This document shows, piece after piece, positions 39,715-47,004 of a stretch of DNA of 64,000 nt. The notes beneath the pieces were generated by a model. The model worked only from the letters and a program-made list of their open reading frames with translations. It had not been told where the DNA came from and did no database searches. Numbering within the stretch: position 1 is the first letter of the stretch; the number at the start of each line of letters is the position of its first letter. Source of the stretch: Kitasatospora sp. NBC_01287. Its GTDB lineage: Bacteria; Actinomycetota; Actinomycetes; Streptomycetales; Streptomycetaceae. The stretch covers positions 6,360,001 to 6,424,000 of the forward strand of contig NZ_JAPEPB010000001.1 of NCBI RefSeq assembly GCF_026340565.1, read 5' to 3'. The translations under genes and the position numbers were made by a program.

Positions 39715-40776
39715 ATGCCGCAGCTCAACCTCTTCGCCCAGCAGCCCGACGACGACGATGACTTCCAGATGCCGGCCGCACAAGTACGGACCCGCCCCCG
39801 CTTGACCCCGGTTCCCGCCCCGCAGCCGACGCCGAGCACCCCCGGTCCCGCGCCCACGGCGAAGCCCGCACTTCGGCGCTACCCCGTCCCCTGCAACCTC
39901 AGGCCGCAGCAGACCGCCCAACGGATCGCCGAAGCCGCCGTCGACGCCTGGCACCGCCACCACGGAGGAGGGCGGATGGAGATACCCGTCGGCGTGGTCG
40001 CCGCCCTGTCGCTATGGCCGCGCAAGGGCCCTGACGCTCCGCTCCAGGCGGACTTCATGCTCGGCCTCGACGCCGCGGACCTCGTCCAGCTGATGCGCGA
40101 GTGCTGGGCGTACTGGTGGATGCGCCGCCCCCACCTGGTCAACCGTGCAGCACCGATCGCCTCCTGGATGGAGGAGGACCTGAGCAGCCACGAGCTGACC
40201 TGCGTGAAGGCGGTGGCCCACGCCGCGATCACCAACAGCCTGCTGGTCGTGACCGGCTCCATGGACCCCTACGACCTCGCCGAGTGTGACCTGATGTCGT
40301 GGATGGTCACCGGCCTGCGCAGCCGCGGCTCCCAGAAGTGGCTGGGGGAGTTCCACACCCCGCCGGAGATATGCGAGTTGATGGCCCGGCTGGAGCTCGG
40401 CGACTGCTCGCAGGTCGAGCCGGGGTTCTCCTTCCTGGAGCCGGCAGGAGGGACGGGCGGCATGCTGCGGGCGGCCGCGCAGCACCTGCGCGAGCACAAG
40501 ATCGACCCGGCGACCTGCCGCTGGCACCTGACCGAGATCGACCCGATCGCGGCGGCCGGGGCGGCGGTGAACATGATGCTGTGGGGCATGGGGCAGAACG
40601 CCACAGTGTGGTGCGGCGACTCACTCGCCCCCGTGGACACCGCCCGCCTGGCACTGGAGGAGAAGGCCGGGATCTTCGAGCACCGCGACAGGGTCGAGTC
40701 GGCGATGGCGATGGCCTTCGCGATCGGCCAGGCCGAGCGGCTGATCGCCGGGGTCACTGCCGAAAGGGCGGCATGA
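39715..40776 (+). CDS. N6-adenine-type DNA methyltransferase homologue lacking the NPPY motif
   Basis: 353 aa. GEFHTPPEI (211-219) and EPAGGTGGM (242-250) match the N-terminal and SAM-binding motifs of type I-like N-6 DNA methylases. TEIDPIAAAGAAVNMML (about 273-289) follows, with WCGDSL (299-304) after it. The expected NPPF/NPPY catalytic motif is absent: the protein ends about 50 residues after GDSL. It may be catalytically dead, or bind DNA/SAM only. The N-terminal 60 residues are Pro-rich and disordered. Confidence 0.72.
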   Translation: MPQLNLFAQQPDDDDDFQMPAAQVRTRPRLTPVPAPQPTPSTPGPAPTAKPALRRYPVPCNLRPQQTAQRIAEAAVDAWHRHHGGGRMEIPVGVVAALSLWPRKGPDAPLQADFMLGLDAADLVQLMRECWAYWWMRRPHLVNRAAPIASWMEEDLSSHELTCVKAVAHAAITNSLLVVTGSMDPYDLAECDLMSWMVTGLRSRGSQKWLGEFHTPPEICELMARLELGDCSQVEPGFSFLEPAGGTGGMLRAAAQHLREHKIDPATCRWHLTEIDPIAAAGAAVNMMLWGMGQNATVWCGDSLAPVDTARLALEEKAGIFEHRDRVESAMAMAFAIGQAERLIAGVTAERAA

Positions 40777-40801
40777 GCACGGTAGTTGATGCGATAGGGA
40801 G

Positions 40802-40837
40802 TTGACCCACATCCTCAATGAGTATAGAATTTACTTA
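40802..40837 (+). promoter_or_regulatory. Palindromic promoter copy 6
   Basis: The -35 is TTGACC (40802-40807) and the -10 is TAGAAT (40825-40830), with a 17-bp spacer, inside TGAGTATAGAATTTACTTA (40819-40837). It is the best -35/-10 pair of the seven. It serves the gene at 40879. Confidence 0.8.
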
Positions 40838-40878
40838 TAGGGAAGAGGGGAAGTCTCCATGATCGAGAGGAAAGTCCC

Positions 40879-41220
40879 ATGTATGCCGCGGTCATCAACG
40901 AACTCGCCGAGTGGCTCGCGAAGGACACCTGCAGCACCGCCAAGGTCACGGTCGACGGCGACACCCTCATCCTCACTCCCAGCAGTCGCGGCAAGGTATG
41001 GGATGTCGAGATCCACATGACCGTCACCGCCCGCCCCGGCCACTGGAACGGCAACATCATCGCCTTCACCTGCATCGGCCATACCGGATCCGTCCTCTAC
41101 GGCTCGAATCCCACCTTCAAGCACCGCGGCTTCGAAGATGCCGCCAGGCAACTGCGGCACGCCCTGGTCTACTTCCGTACCTTCGGCCACGAGAGCGACC
41201 CCGACTACTGGGCAGAGTAG
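40879..41220 (+). CDS. Small phage protein, alone between promoter copies 6 and 7
   Basis: 113 aa from ATG 40879 with GAGAGGAAAG upstream. Beta-rich: TAKVTVDGDTLILTPSSRGK, WDVEIHMTVTARPGHWNGNI, IAFTCIGHTGSVLYGS, then a helical DAARQLRHALVYFRTFGH. No domain recognised. It lies alone between promoter copies 6 and 7. Confidence 0.62.
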   Translation: MYAAVINELAEWLAKDTCSTAKVTVDGDTLILTPSSRGKVWDVEIHMTVTARPGHWNGNIIAFTCIGHTGSVLYGSNPTFKHRGFEDAARQLRHALVYFRTFGHESDPDYWAE

Positions 41221-41300
41221 ACCGGTTGGGCCCAGTAGCCCCAGCCTGATCATCCAGTCGCGGCGCCCCGGCCCCGGACTGAATGCAAGACGACGAAGAG

Positions 41301-41336
41301 CTGCACCCTATTCCAAGTGAGTATAGAAATTACTTA
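41301..41336 (+). promoter_or_regulatory. Palindromic promoter copy 7
   Basis: The -35 is CTGCAC (41301-41306). TGAGTATAGAAATTACTTA lies at 41318-41336, the only copy with a T-to-A change in the spacer (AGAAAT). The dyad extends to CAAGTGAGTA / TACTTACTTG (10 bp, one mismatch). It serves the gene at 41399. Confidence 0.72.
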
Positions 41337-41398
41337 CTTGTGAGGTGGGGTGCGCCCAGCCCGCCCACGCCGGGCGACCCCGCCAAGGAGGCACCCAC

Positions 41399-42337
41399 AT
41401 GATCATCACCGCCAGCACCCTCGACAGCGCCGTCACCCGTCTCGCCGAACTCCTCGGCACCTACACCCCCAACCCCCAACTCGAAGACAACCGCGGCACA
41501 CTGCGCCTCACCAACCCCGACGGCTACACCCTCGGAGCCCGTGCCCGGGTCGACGGCACCACCCTTCAGCTGTGGATCACCGCCCCCGGCGCCAAGGCCG
41601 AAAAGATCCCTCGCGGCCTCCAGCCCCTCCAGCCCGGCCGCAGCTACCACACCGTGCTGCACCTCATCGGCCTCGACGGCGACCTCGCCGAGACCATCCA
41701 CACCGCCGCCGCCGACAGGCTCCTGCCCGCCATCCTCGCCAAGCCCCGCCGCATCGGCCACCGCCCCTGGGAGCAGCAGACCGAGACCACCGAGCAGCCC
41801 GACGCGATCCCCGACGACACAGAGCCCGCCGAAGACCCGGCCGAGGCCGAGCCCACCCCAACCGACACCGAGCTGACCGGCGATGAGCCCGCCCCCGTCG
41901 ACGCCGAGCCCTACGAGGCACCGACTGTCGCCGAGCCCGTCAGCGAGCCGACCAGCGCGGACCCCAACGAGAAGCCGGACGACACCGACCCCGACCCGAC
42001 CAGCACTGAGCCGACCGCCGCCGAGCCCTCCCCGGCCGACACCCAGCACGCCGGCACATCCGCCCCCGGCGCCCAGCTCCAGGACCAGCGCGCCCCGAAG
42101 GCCGCCCGCCCCACCCGAAAGCACACCGCAGCCACGACGCCCGCAGCCCCGACCGGTGCCAGGCCCACCCGGGTCCGCAAGACGGCAACCCCGCCCGCCG
42201 ACACCAAGCCCACCCGAAAGCGCACCACCGCGAAGAAGGCGACGACCCCCACCGACACCAAGCCCACCCGCGCCCGCAAGACGGCAACCCCGGCCAAGCC
42301 CCGCACCCGACGCGCCACCAACACCGAAACCGCCTGA
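41399..42337 (+). CDS. Acidic-basic bipolar protein with histone-H1-like tail
   Basis: 312 aa from ATG 41399. Residues 1-125 form a small folded domain (GTLRLTNPDGYTLGARARVD, TTLQLWITAPGAKAEKIPRG). Residues about 130-220 are an acidic Pro/Thr/Glu/Asp stretch. The last 85 residues are Lys/Arg/Thr/Ala/Pro-rich with repeats of TKPTRxRKTATP type, like histone H1 and bacterial Hc1/HU-tail proteins. It may condense DNA or bind host chromatin; the acidic block could mimic DNA. It is transcribed from promoter copy 7. Confidence 0.7.
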   Translation: MIITASTLDSAVTRLAELLGTYTPNPQLEDNRGTLRLTNPDGYTLGARARVDGTTLQLWITAPGAKAEKIPRGLQPLQPGRSYHTVLHLIGLDGDLAETIHTAAADRLLPAILAKPRRIGHRPWEQQTETTEQPDAIPDDTEPAEDPAEAEPTPTDTELTGDEPAPVDAEPYEAPTVAEPVSEPTSADPNEKPDDTDPDPTSTEPTAAEPSPADTQHAGTSAPGAQLQDQRAPKAARPTRKHTAATTPAAPTGARPTRVRKTATPPADTKPTRKRTTAKKATTPTDTKPTRARKTATPAKPRTRRATNTETA

Positions 42338-42345
42338 CCACTCAA

Positions 42346-42374
42346 CCGGGGGCGCACCCAACCCGCGCCCCCGG
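42346..42374 (+). terminator. Hairpin after the histone-like gene
   Basis: CCGGGGGCGC (42346-42355) and GCGCCCCCGG (42365-42374) form a perfect 10-bp stem with a nine-base loop. No new promoter is seen before the next gene, so it may attenuate rather than stop. Confidence 0.6.
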
Positions 42375-42393
42375 CCCAACCCAGGGAGACGAC

Positions 42394-43266
42394 ATGACGA
42401 CAACCGCCACCTTCACCCTCGGCCAGCACATCCGCGCAGGACTCCACCTGCACGGCCACTCCACCACCCACGACCACCGCACCCCCGGCGGCGGCACCTG
42501 GATCAGCCTCAACCTGCCCGGCGGAACCAGCATCCGGATCTCGGACTACACCACCGACACCGACATCGACGCCGACCAGCGAACCGGCCTCCAAGCGATC
42601 CACCACCTCGGCGACCCGCGCACCAAGCCGGAACACACCATCACCATCCACCGAGCCGACCGCACCCCCGGCCCCGACTCCCTCCACACCGACATCACCG
42701 CCCTCGCCGAAGCCGTCACCCTCTACATCAACCTCTGGAACGGCACCCCCGCCGGACGAAACACCGGCCGCCAGATACACCACCACGCCTTCATGGACCT
42801 CCCCACCCGCCTCCTCCGCCGAGGCGACGTGATCGTGCACACCGGCTCCGGAAGCCGAGCCGTCCTCACCGAACTCACCCGCCTCGGCCGCAACGAGTAC
42901 CGGCGCACCAGCCGCACCACCACCCCGCCCTCCCGCGGCGGCAGCGCCAGCCTCCCCGCCACCTACTGGCAGTTCCCCTGGACCTACCGCCAGCACGGCA
43001 ACCAGATCGTCACCGTCGCCGCCCATCAGCACGTCGACCCGGCGAGCCTCCCGCCCATCCCCTACCCCGACGTACCCGCCCACTTCCGCGACGGCGACCA
43101 CGTCGTCCACGACTCAACCATCTGGCACCGAACCGACGGCGCCTGGTTCAACCACATCCGCACCACCCACACCCCACCCACCAGCGACAACGCGATCCGC
43201 CGCCTCTTCACCGACGACAACCACCTGCGCCTGGGCATCCCCGCCTACCAGCCCGCCCACCACTGA
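42394..43266 (+). CDS. Phage protein with LPGGTSIRIS domain
   Basis: 290 aa. The N-terminal 110 residues (GTWISLNLPGGTSIRISDYT, HTITIHRADRTPG, ITALAEAVTLYINLW) parallel the 45078 product (LPDGTSIWIS) and more distantly the 24463 and 24907 proteins. The C-terminal part has RRGDVIVHTGSGSRAVLTEL and FRDGDHVVHDSTIWHRTDGA. Function unknown. Confidence 0.62.
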   Translation: MTTTATFTLGQHIRAGLHLHGHSTTHDHRTPGGGTWISLNLPGGTSIRISDYTTDTDIDADQRTGLQAIHHLGDPRTKPEHTITIHRADRTPGPDSLHTDITALAEAVTLYINLWNGTPAGRNTGRQIHHHAFMDLPTRLLRRGDVIVHTGSGSRAVLTELTRLGRNEYRRTSRTTTPPSRGGSASLPATYWQFPWTYRQHGNQIVTVAAHQHVDPASLPPIPYPDVPAHFRDGDHVVHDSTIWHRTDGAWFNHIRTTHTPPTSDNAIRRLFTDDNHLRLGIPAYQPAHH

Positions 43267-43282
43267 ACAAGGACACGCCCTC

Positions 43283-43702
43283 GTGCTCGACCTCACCCGA
43301 CGCCGCAACGCCGACTCCGCCAGCCGCGCCCTCGCCCGCCTCGAACAGCTCGAACTGATCCCCCTCCACCCCTACCCCGGATCCGACATCCACTGGCAGC
43401 TGCGCTGCGGCCGGACCGGCTGCACCTGGACCGGCCACCTGTTCTACAGCCACCTACGCCCCAGCCGACGACACAACCGCCGCCACACCGGCTGCACCGG
43501 CACCCCCGGAACCTTCGAAGCTCTCAAGACCGACAGCGAACTCCTGACCCACCTCAAGGCCGTGTTCCCGGACACCGACTTCCACGTCCACGTCATCAGC
43601 ATCGGCCGTCAGCTCCAGTGGAAGGACGGCCCAGAACCCCACCACGTCCTCGCCCACATCGGCCCCAACCAGGCAACCCTCACCCGCCGCGTCAGCGCCT
43701 AA
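43283..43702 (+). CDS. Zinc-finger-like phage protein
   Basis: 139 aa from GTG 43283. HWQLRCGRTGCTWTGHLFYS followed by RRHNRRHTGC gives a C-x4-C...H/C arrangement suited to zinc. The rest is a small alpha/beta domain (FEALKTDSELLTHLKAVFP). A nucleic-acid-binding role is possible. Confidence 0.58.
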   Translation: MLDLTRRRNADSASRALARLEQLELIPLHPYPGSDIHWQLRCGRTGCTWTGHLFYSHLRPSRRHNRRHTGCTGTPGTFEALKTDSELLTHLKAVFPDTDFHVHVISIGRQLQWKDGPEPHHVLAHIGPNQATLTRRVSA

Positions 43703-43714
43703 CCCAGCCAACCT

Positions 43715-43744
43715 GGGCCGGGCAGCCCCGCCGCTGCCCGGCCC
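43715..43744 (+). terminator. Hairpin after the zinc-finger-like gene
   Basis: GGGCCGGGCAGC (43715-43726) and GCTGCCCGGCCC (43733-43744) form a perfect 12-bp stem with a six-base loop. Confidence 0.62.
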
Positions 43745-43762
43745 GACGTGAAGGACACCACG

Positions 43763-44326
43763 ATGCCCATCGAAATTGACCTGACCGGCCTCCCCCTCGA
43801 CCTCGTCCCTGTGATCATCGCCCGCACCCGCCGCGAACTCGAACAAGCAGCCCCCGCCGTACCCGGCGCCCTCGGCCGGGACGCCACCCGCGTCTACACC
43901 CGCCACACCGGCCCCGGCTGGGCGTTCGTCCGCTGGGCCAACCTCCACCACAACGGCCACACCATCCACAACACCCGCCACATCCTCACCAGCGACCCCC
44001 ACCACACCTGGTGGTCTCTGCCCATCCACCCCCGCAGCCCCTTCTTCCAGTTCAACCCCGACACCGGACACCCCATCGACGGCTCCGCCCGCCCATACCC
44101 CCACCCCGTCACCGCCGACAACACCGACCCCCTCGGGCTGTGCCAGCACTGCGGATCACGAGGACGCTTCCCCGTCCGCTGCACCACCGCCGACCCCGAC
44201 CGCCACCACGAACAGCACCGCTACCCCAACGGCCGCCCCTGGAAGTACCTGACCTGCCCCACCCAATGCCAGCCAATCACCGACCCGGTACGCCTCCACA
44301 CCCCAACCCTGGAGCAGCAGCCATGA
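43763..44326 (+). CDS. Hypothetical phage protein with zinc-ribbon-like C-terminus
   Basis: 187 aa from ATG 43763, with AAGGAC upstream; GTG 43748 is an alternative. FVRWANLHHNGHTIHNTRHI and HTWWSLPIHPRSPFFQF form the folded part. CQHCG...C...CPTQC near the end could bind one zinc ion. Function unknown. The next gene overlaps its stop by four bases. Confidence 0.58.
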   Translation: MPIEIDLTGLPLDLVPVIIARTRRELEQAAPAVPGALGRDATRVYTRHTGPGWAFVRWANLHHNGHTIHNTRHILTSDPHHTWWSLPIHPRSPFFQFNPDTGHPIDGSARPYPHPVTADNTDPLGLCQHCGSRGRFPVRCTTADPDRHHEQHRYPNGRPWKYLTCPTQCQPITDPVRLHTPTLEQQP

Positions 44327-44880
44327 CCGCACACCACACCTACACCGGCCCCACCACCTACCGCAGCGCCTACGGGCTCTTCCGCGGCCCACACGTCACC
44401 AACGCGCCCATCATCTCCGTCGAACCCCTCGACCTATCCGCCTACGTCCGCCACAGCCCAGCCGTCCGTCTCATCCTCGCCAACAACAGCGGGCGCGGAC
44501 CCAAGCAGCTGGAGACAGCGGAATGGGGAACCCGGGAGACCTGGCAGGCCGCGCCCACCGACGCGGGACCGAGCAACGACATCGTTGCCGCGCTCACCGC
44601 CGCCGGAATCCCCGCACAGCTGCACCGCACCAGCCACGGCCAAGCCGGCGCCGTCCTCCACCTGAACCGCAGCGGCCGTTACTGCCAGCTCGTCATCACC
44701 ATGAACACCACCCTTCGCTGGCAGCTCCGCGACCGCCGGGAGACGGCCCACATCCCCTGGGTCAACACCCGTCCCGCCGACGCCCCCGACCACGTCCGGC
44801 GCCTCTGCCATCGCATCAACGCGCACACCCTCCCGACCCGACCCGCCCGTGCTCTACCTGGCCAACCCCTCAACCCCTGA
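44323..44880 (+). CDS. Hypothetical phage protein
   Basis: 185 aa from ATG 44323, overlapping the previous stop. VEPLDLSAYVRHSPAVRLIL, then VAALTAAGIPAQLHRTSHGQ and GAVLHLNRSGRYCQLVITMN resemble the beta segment of the LPDGS-type proteins, though weakly. Function unknown. Confidence 0.55.
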   Translation: MTAHHTYTGPTTYRSAYGLFRGPHVTNAPIISVEPLDLSAYVRHSPAVRLILANNSGRGPKQLETAEWGTRETWQAAPTDAGPSNDIVAALTAAGIPAQLHRTSHGQAGAVLHLNRSGRYCQLVITMNTTLRWQLRDRRETAHIPWVNTRPADAPDHVRRLCHRINAHTLPTRPARALPGQPLNP

Positions 44881-44894
44881 AGGTCCGCGCGGCG

Positions 44895-45062
44895 ATGACC
44901 GCCGGCGACCTCGGGCTACCTCCCGCAGGACCCCGCCAGCGCCTCCGGAGCCCGGGCGCAGTCTGGACAGTCACCCACGCCCGCCACATCGAACTACCGA
45001 CCTACGGGCGCGGCGGCCAGCATGCCGCCCTCCCGCCACCCGGCCAACTCACACTCACCTGA
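44895..45062 (+). CDS. Small hypothetical protein
   Basis: 55 aa from ATG 44895. LRSPGAVWTVTHARHIELPT suggests a short beta hairpin. Too short for a family call; kept because it fills the gap in frame and the start overlaps no other gene. Confidence 0.4.
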   Translation: MTAGDLGLPPAGPRQRLRSPGAVWTVTHARHIELPTYGRGGQHAALPPPGQLTLT

Positions 45063-45077
45063 ACGAGAGCCCCGACA

Positions 45078-46028
45078 GTGCTGCCCGCCCTTGACGAACT
45101 CCGCCGTCGCCTCGCCACCCCGCTCGGCGCCCACCCCGACCCCGACCAACCGACCATCGCCGGACACCTCCTGTGGGACACCCTGATCACCGCCGGGCAC
45201 ACCCCAGCCGTCCACGACCACAGCGCCGGACGCGCCATCACCCTCGACCTCCCAGACGGCACCAGCATCTGGATCAGCGAGCAGGCCGACATCACCCACC
45301 CGCCCGAGGACCACGAGGGCTGGTGCGCGCTCCACTTCAACGACCCGAGCGACCCGCTCGGCGACTACGTCATGATCTACATGGGCGACGGCCTCACCCA
45401 CGCCGAAGACACCGCAGCCTGCGTCCACGCCATCACCGCCTGGACCACCGCCCATCAGGCCGTCGGCGCCATCGCCCGGCAGACCGCCTACGTCTCCCTG
45501 CCCACGACCATCCCCCGCGAGACCAAGCGCACCGCCTGGGAGATCAACTACGGCAACCCCGGCTTCAACGGCATCCGCCTACCAACCGCCACCGAGCAGC
45601 ACACCGCCACCACCATCAACCGGATCTGGGAGAAACCCGACCCCACCAACCCCGACGCCGACCCCACCGACCGCTGGACCTACCTCCGCCGAGGCGCCTG
45701 CACCGCCTGCCACTGGGAAGGCCCCGACCGCCGCCACTACAACGAAGCCGTCGAAGACGCCCTCGACCACACCCACCCCACCTGGCGCCAACTCCCCGCC
45801 CTGCCTCCCGCCGGCAGCACCAGCCGCAAACGCGCCGCCCTTCTCACCCACCACCGCAACGCCACCTACCCCAGCGACTGGTTCACCACTGGCGGCCCCC
45901 TCAAGATCACCAGTGCCATCCGGCGTGACCGCCACGAATCCGGCGGCGCCCCCGGAGGCGGCTACCTCGTCAAGATCTACCGGCCAACATCCCCTGCTCC
46001 CCGTCATGAGCAGCAGGTGTTGGCTTGA
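45078..46028 (+). CDS. Phage protein with LPDGTSIWIS domain and zinc motif
   Basis: 316 aa from GTG 45078. Residues 25-125 (LLWDTLITAGHTPAVHDHSA, ITLDLPDGTSIWISEQADIT, HAEDTAACVHAITAWTTAH) parallel the 42394 product. CTACHWEG near 210 may bind zinc with HTH residues downstream. The end (WFTTGGPLKITSAIRRDRHE) is specific. It is the last phage gene before the right-end terminator. Confidence 0.6.
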   Translation: MLPALDELRRRLATPLGAHPDPDQPTIAGHLLWDTLITAGHTPAVHDHSAGRAITLDLPDGTSIWISEQADITHPPEDHEGWCALHFNDPSDPLGDYVMIYMGDGLTHAEDTAACVHAITAWTTAHQAVGAIARQTAYVSLPTTIPRETKRTAWEINYGNPGFNGIRLPTATEQHTATTINRIWEKPDPTNPDADPTDRWTYLRRGACTACHWEGPDRRHYNEAVEDALDHTHPTWRQLPALPPAGSTSRKRAALLTHHRNATYPSDWFTTGGPLKITSAIRRDRHESGGAPGGGYLVKIYRPTSPAPRHEQQVLA

Positions 46029-46438
46029 CGCGCCGAGGATCATCGAGTGGTTTCAGCTGAGCGGTCACCGGTACCTGCCATAGGGGCCGGGGCTTCCGGA
46101 GTGCAGTGAGGCGCCAGTAAGATGATCGCCGTAGAGCTTCGCGCTGCGCGCTCAAGACGGCTTCACCCGACCGGCCGGTGGGTGAAGCCGTCTTTCGTCG
46201 GTTGAGGTCTCCCTTGAGACCTGTTTCGATGGCGGCAAGCGTCGCAGGCCAGCCGTTCGGTCTTCCCTGACGGCTGGTCGGGCCCTGCTCTGAGTGGACT
46301 TTTAGTGGACGTGGCGCTGGAGAAGGGCCACGAAAGACGGTGACAGTTAGAGATGCGGGATGGCCATCAAAGGCCATCTGACCTGGGAAAACGGGGAAAA
46401 CCAGGGGGAGCTAACGAACGCCGATCAAAATCCCCTAA
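46029..46438. other. Right-end non-coding phage region with terminator and arm-like repeats
   Basis: No gene is supported in these 410 bp. AAGACGGCTTCACCC (46153-46167) and GGGTGAAGCCGTCTT (46179-46193) form a perfect 15-bp stem, a likely bidirectional terminator. AGTGGAC occurs twice, at 46293-46299 and 46304-46310, separated by TTTT, as integrase arm sites often are. ATGGCC/GGCCAT and CCTGG/CCAGG dyads follow near the attachment core. Confidence 0.55.
46153..46193. terminator. 15-bp stem terminator at the prophage right end
   Basis: Perfect 15-bp stem with an 11-base loop that itself contains ACCGGCCGGT. It closes the right-arm transcription unit and would also stop transcription entering from the host side. 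Confidence 0.75.
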
Positions 46439-46485
46439 GGACTCATAATCCCTGGGTCGTGGGTTCGAGTCCCACCCGCCCTACC
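46439..46485 (+). other. Attachment-site remnant: 3' half of a tRNA
   Basis: The sequence runs from the anticodon arm (loop CTCATAA, 46442-46448, anticodon CAT) through a T-arm (GTGGG-TTCGAGT-CCCAC, 46459-46475) to an acceptor strand CCGCCCT (46476-46482) plus A and CC. No D-arm or 5' acceptor precedes it, and the 5' anticodon stem is mismatched. This is the pattern left when a phage integrates in a tRNA gene; the intact tRNA should be at the other end, which is not in the window. Confidence 0.7.
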
Positions 46486-46669
46486 TACACATTGCGGGTC
46501 TCACCAGGGAGAACCCTAGGGTACGGGGAACCTGCGCAGGCGCCGACCGGGCCGAGGTTCACCCGTCCGGAAGCATTCGCCACCAGTCGGTTGACGCCAG
46601 GTCAGCGTCCGCACTCCGCACTCACTGCTCCGGCCACCCGCAGCCCGTTCAGCCGCTCAGTCCAGCCGC

Positions 46670-46960
46670 TCAGTCCAGCCGCTCGGTGAGCCAGCGGGCA
46701 CCGCGCAGCACGGCGGCCCGGCGTCGCTGGCGGCGCGAGTTCAGCCGCGCCTGGGCCGGGATGCGGCCCGCCGGGGCGGCGGCCAGCTCGGCCAGCCGCG
46801 CCGCGGAGCGGGCCAGTTCGGCCTGCAGCCGGCGCCGGCGGCCCAGGTCGGTGCTGTGGAGCAGCGCGGCGTGCAGGCCTTCGATCTCGGCGACGGCCGC
46901 GGCCAGCCGCAGCGCGGTGGTGTCGGTGGACGCGTGGTCCCCCCGGTCCCCCGAGTACAT
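46670..46960 (-). CDS. Small hypothetical protein
   Basis: 96 aa from ATG at 46960. A helical segment (LRLAAAVAEIEGLHAALLHS) is followed by an Arg-rich coiled region (RRRRLQAELARSAARLAELA, RRQRRRAAVLRGARWL). First host gene after the att remnant. Function unknown. Confidence 0.6.
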   Translation of the reverse strand: MYSGDRGDHASTDTTALRLAAAVAEIEGLHAALLHSTDLGRRRRLQAELARSAARLAELAAAPAGRIPAQARLNSRRQRRRAAVLRGARWLTERLD

Positions 46961-47004
46961 GCTCAGCGTCGTTCCTTTCGCAGGGCGGACAGGTCGGCCG
47001 TGGT

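Noticed and set aside
45970..46377. 135-aa minus-strand frame near the right end as an integrase
   Set aside because: It has none of the R-H-R-Y tyrosine recombinase or serine recombinase motifs, and overlaps the terminator and arm-like repeats.
46439..46485. Complete tRNA gene
   Set aside because: No 5' acceptor strand or D-arm is present upstream, so only the 3' half can be called.
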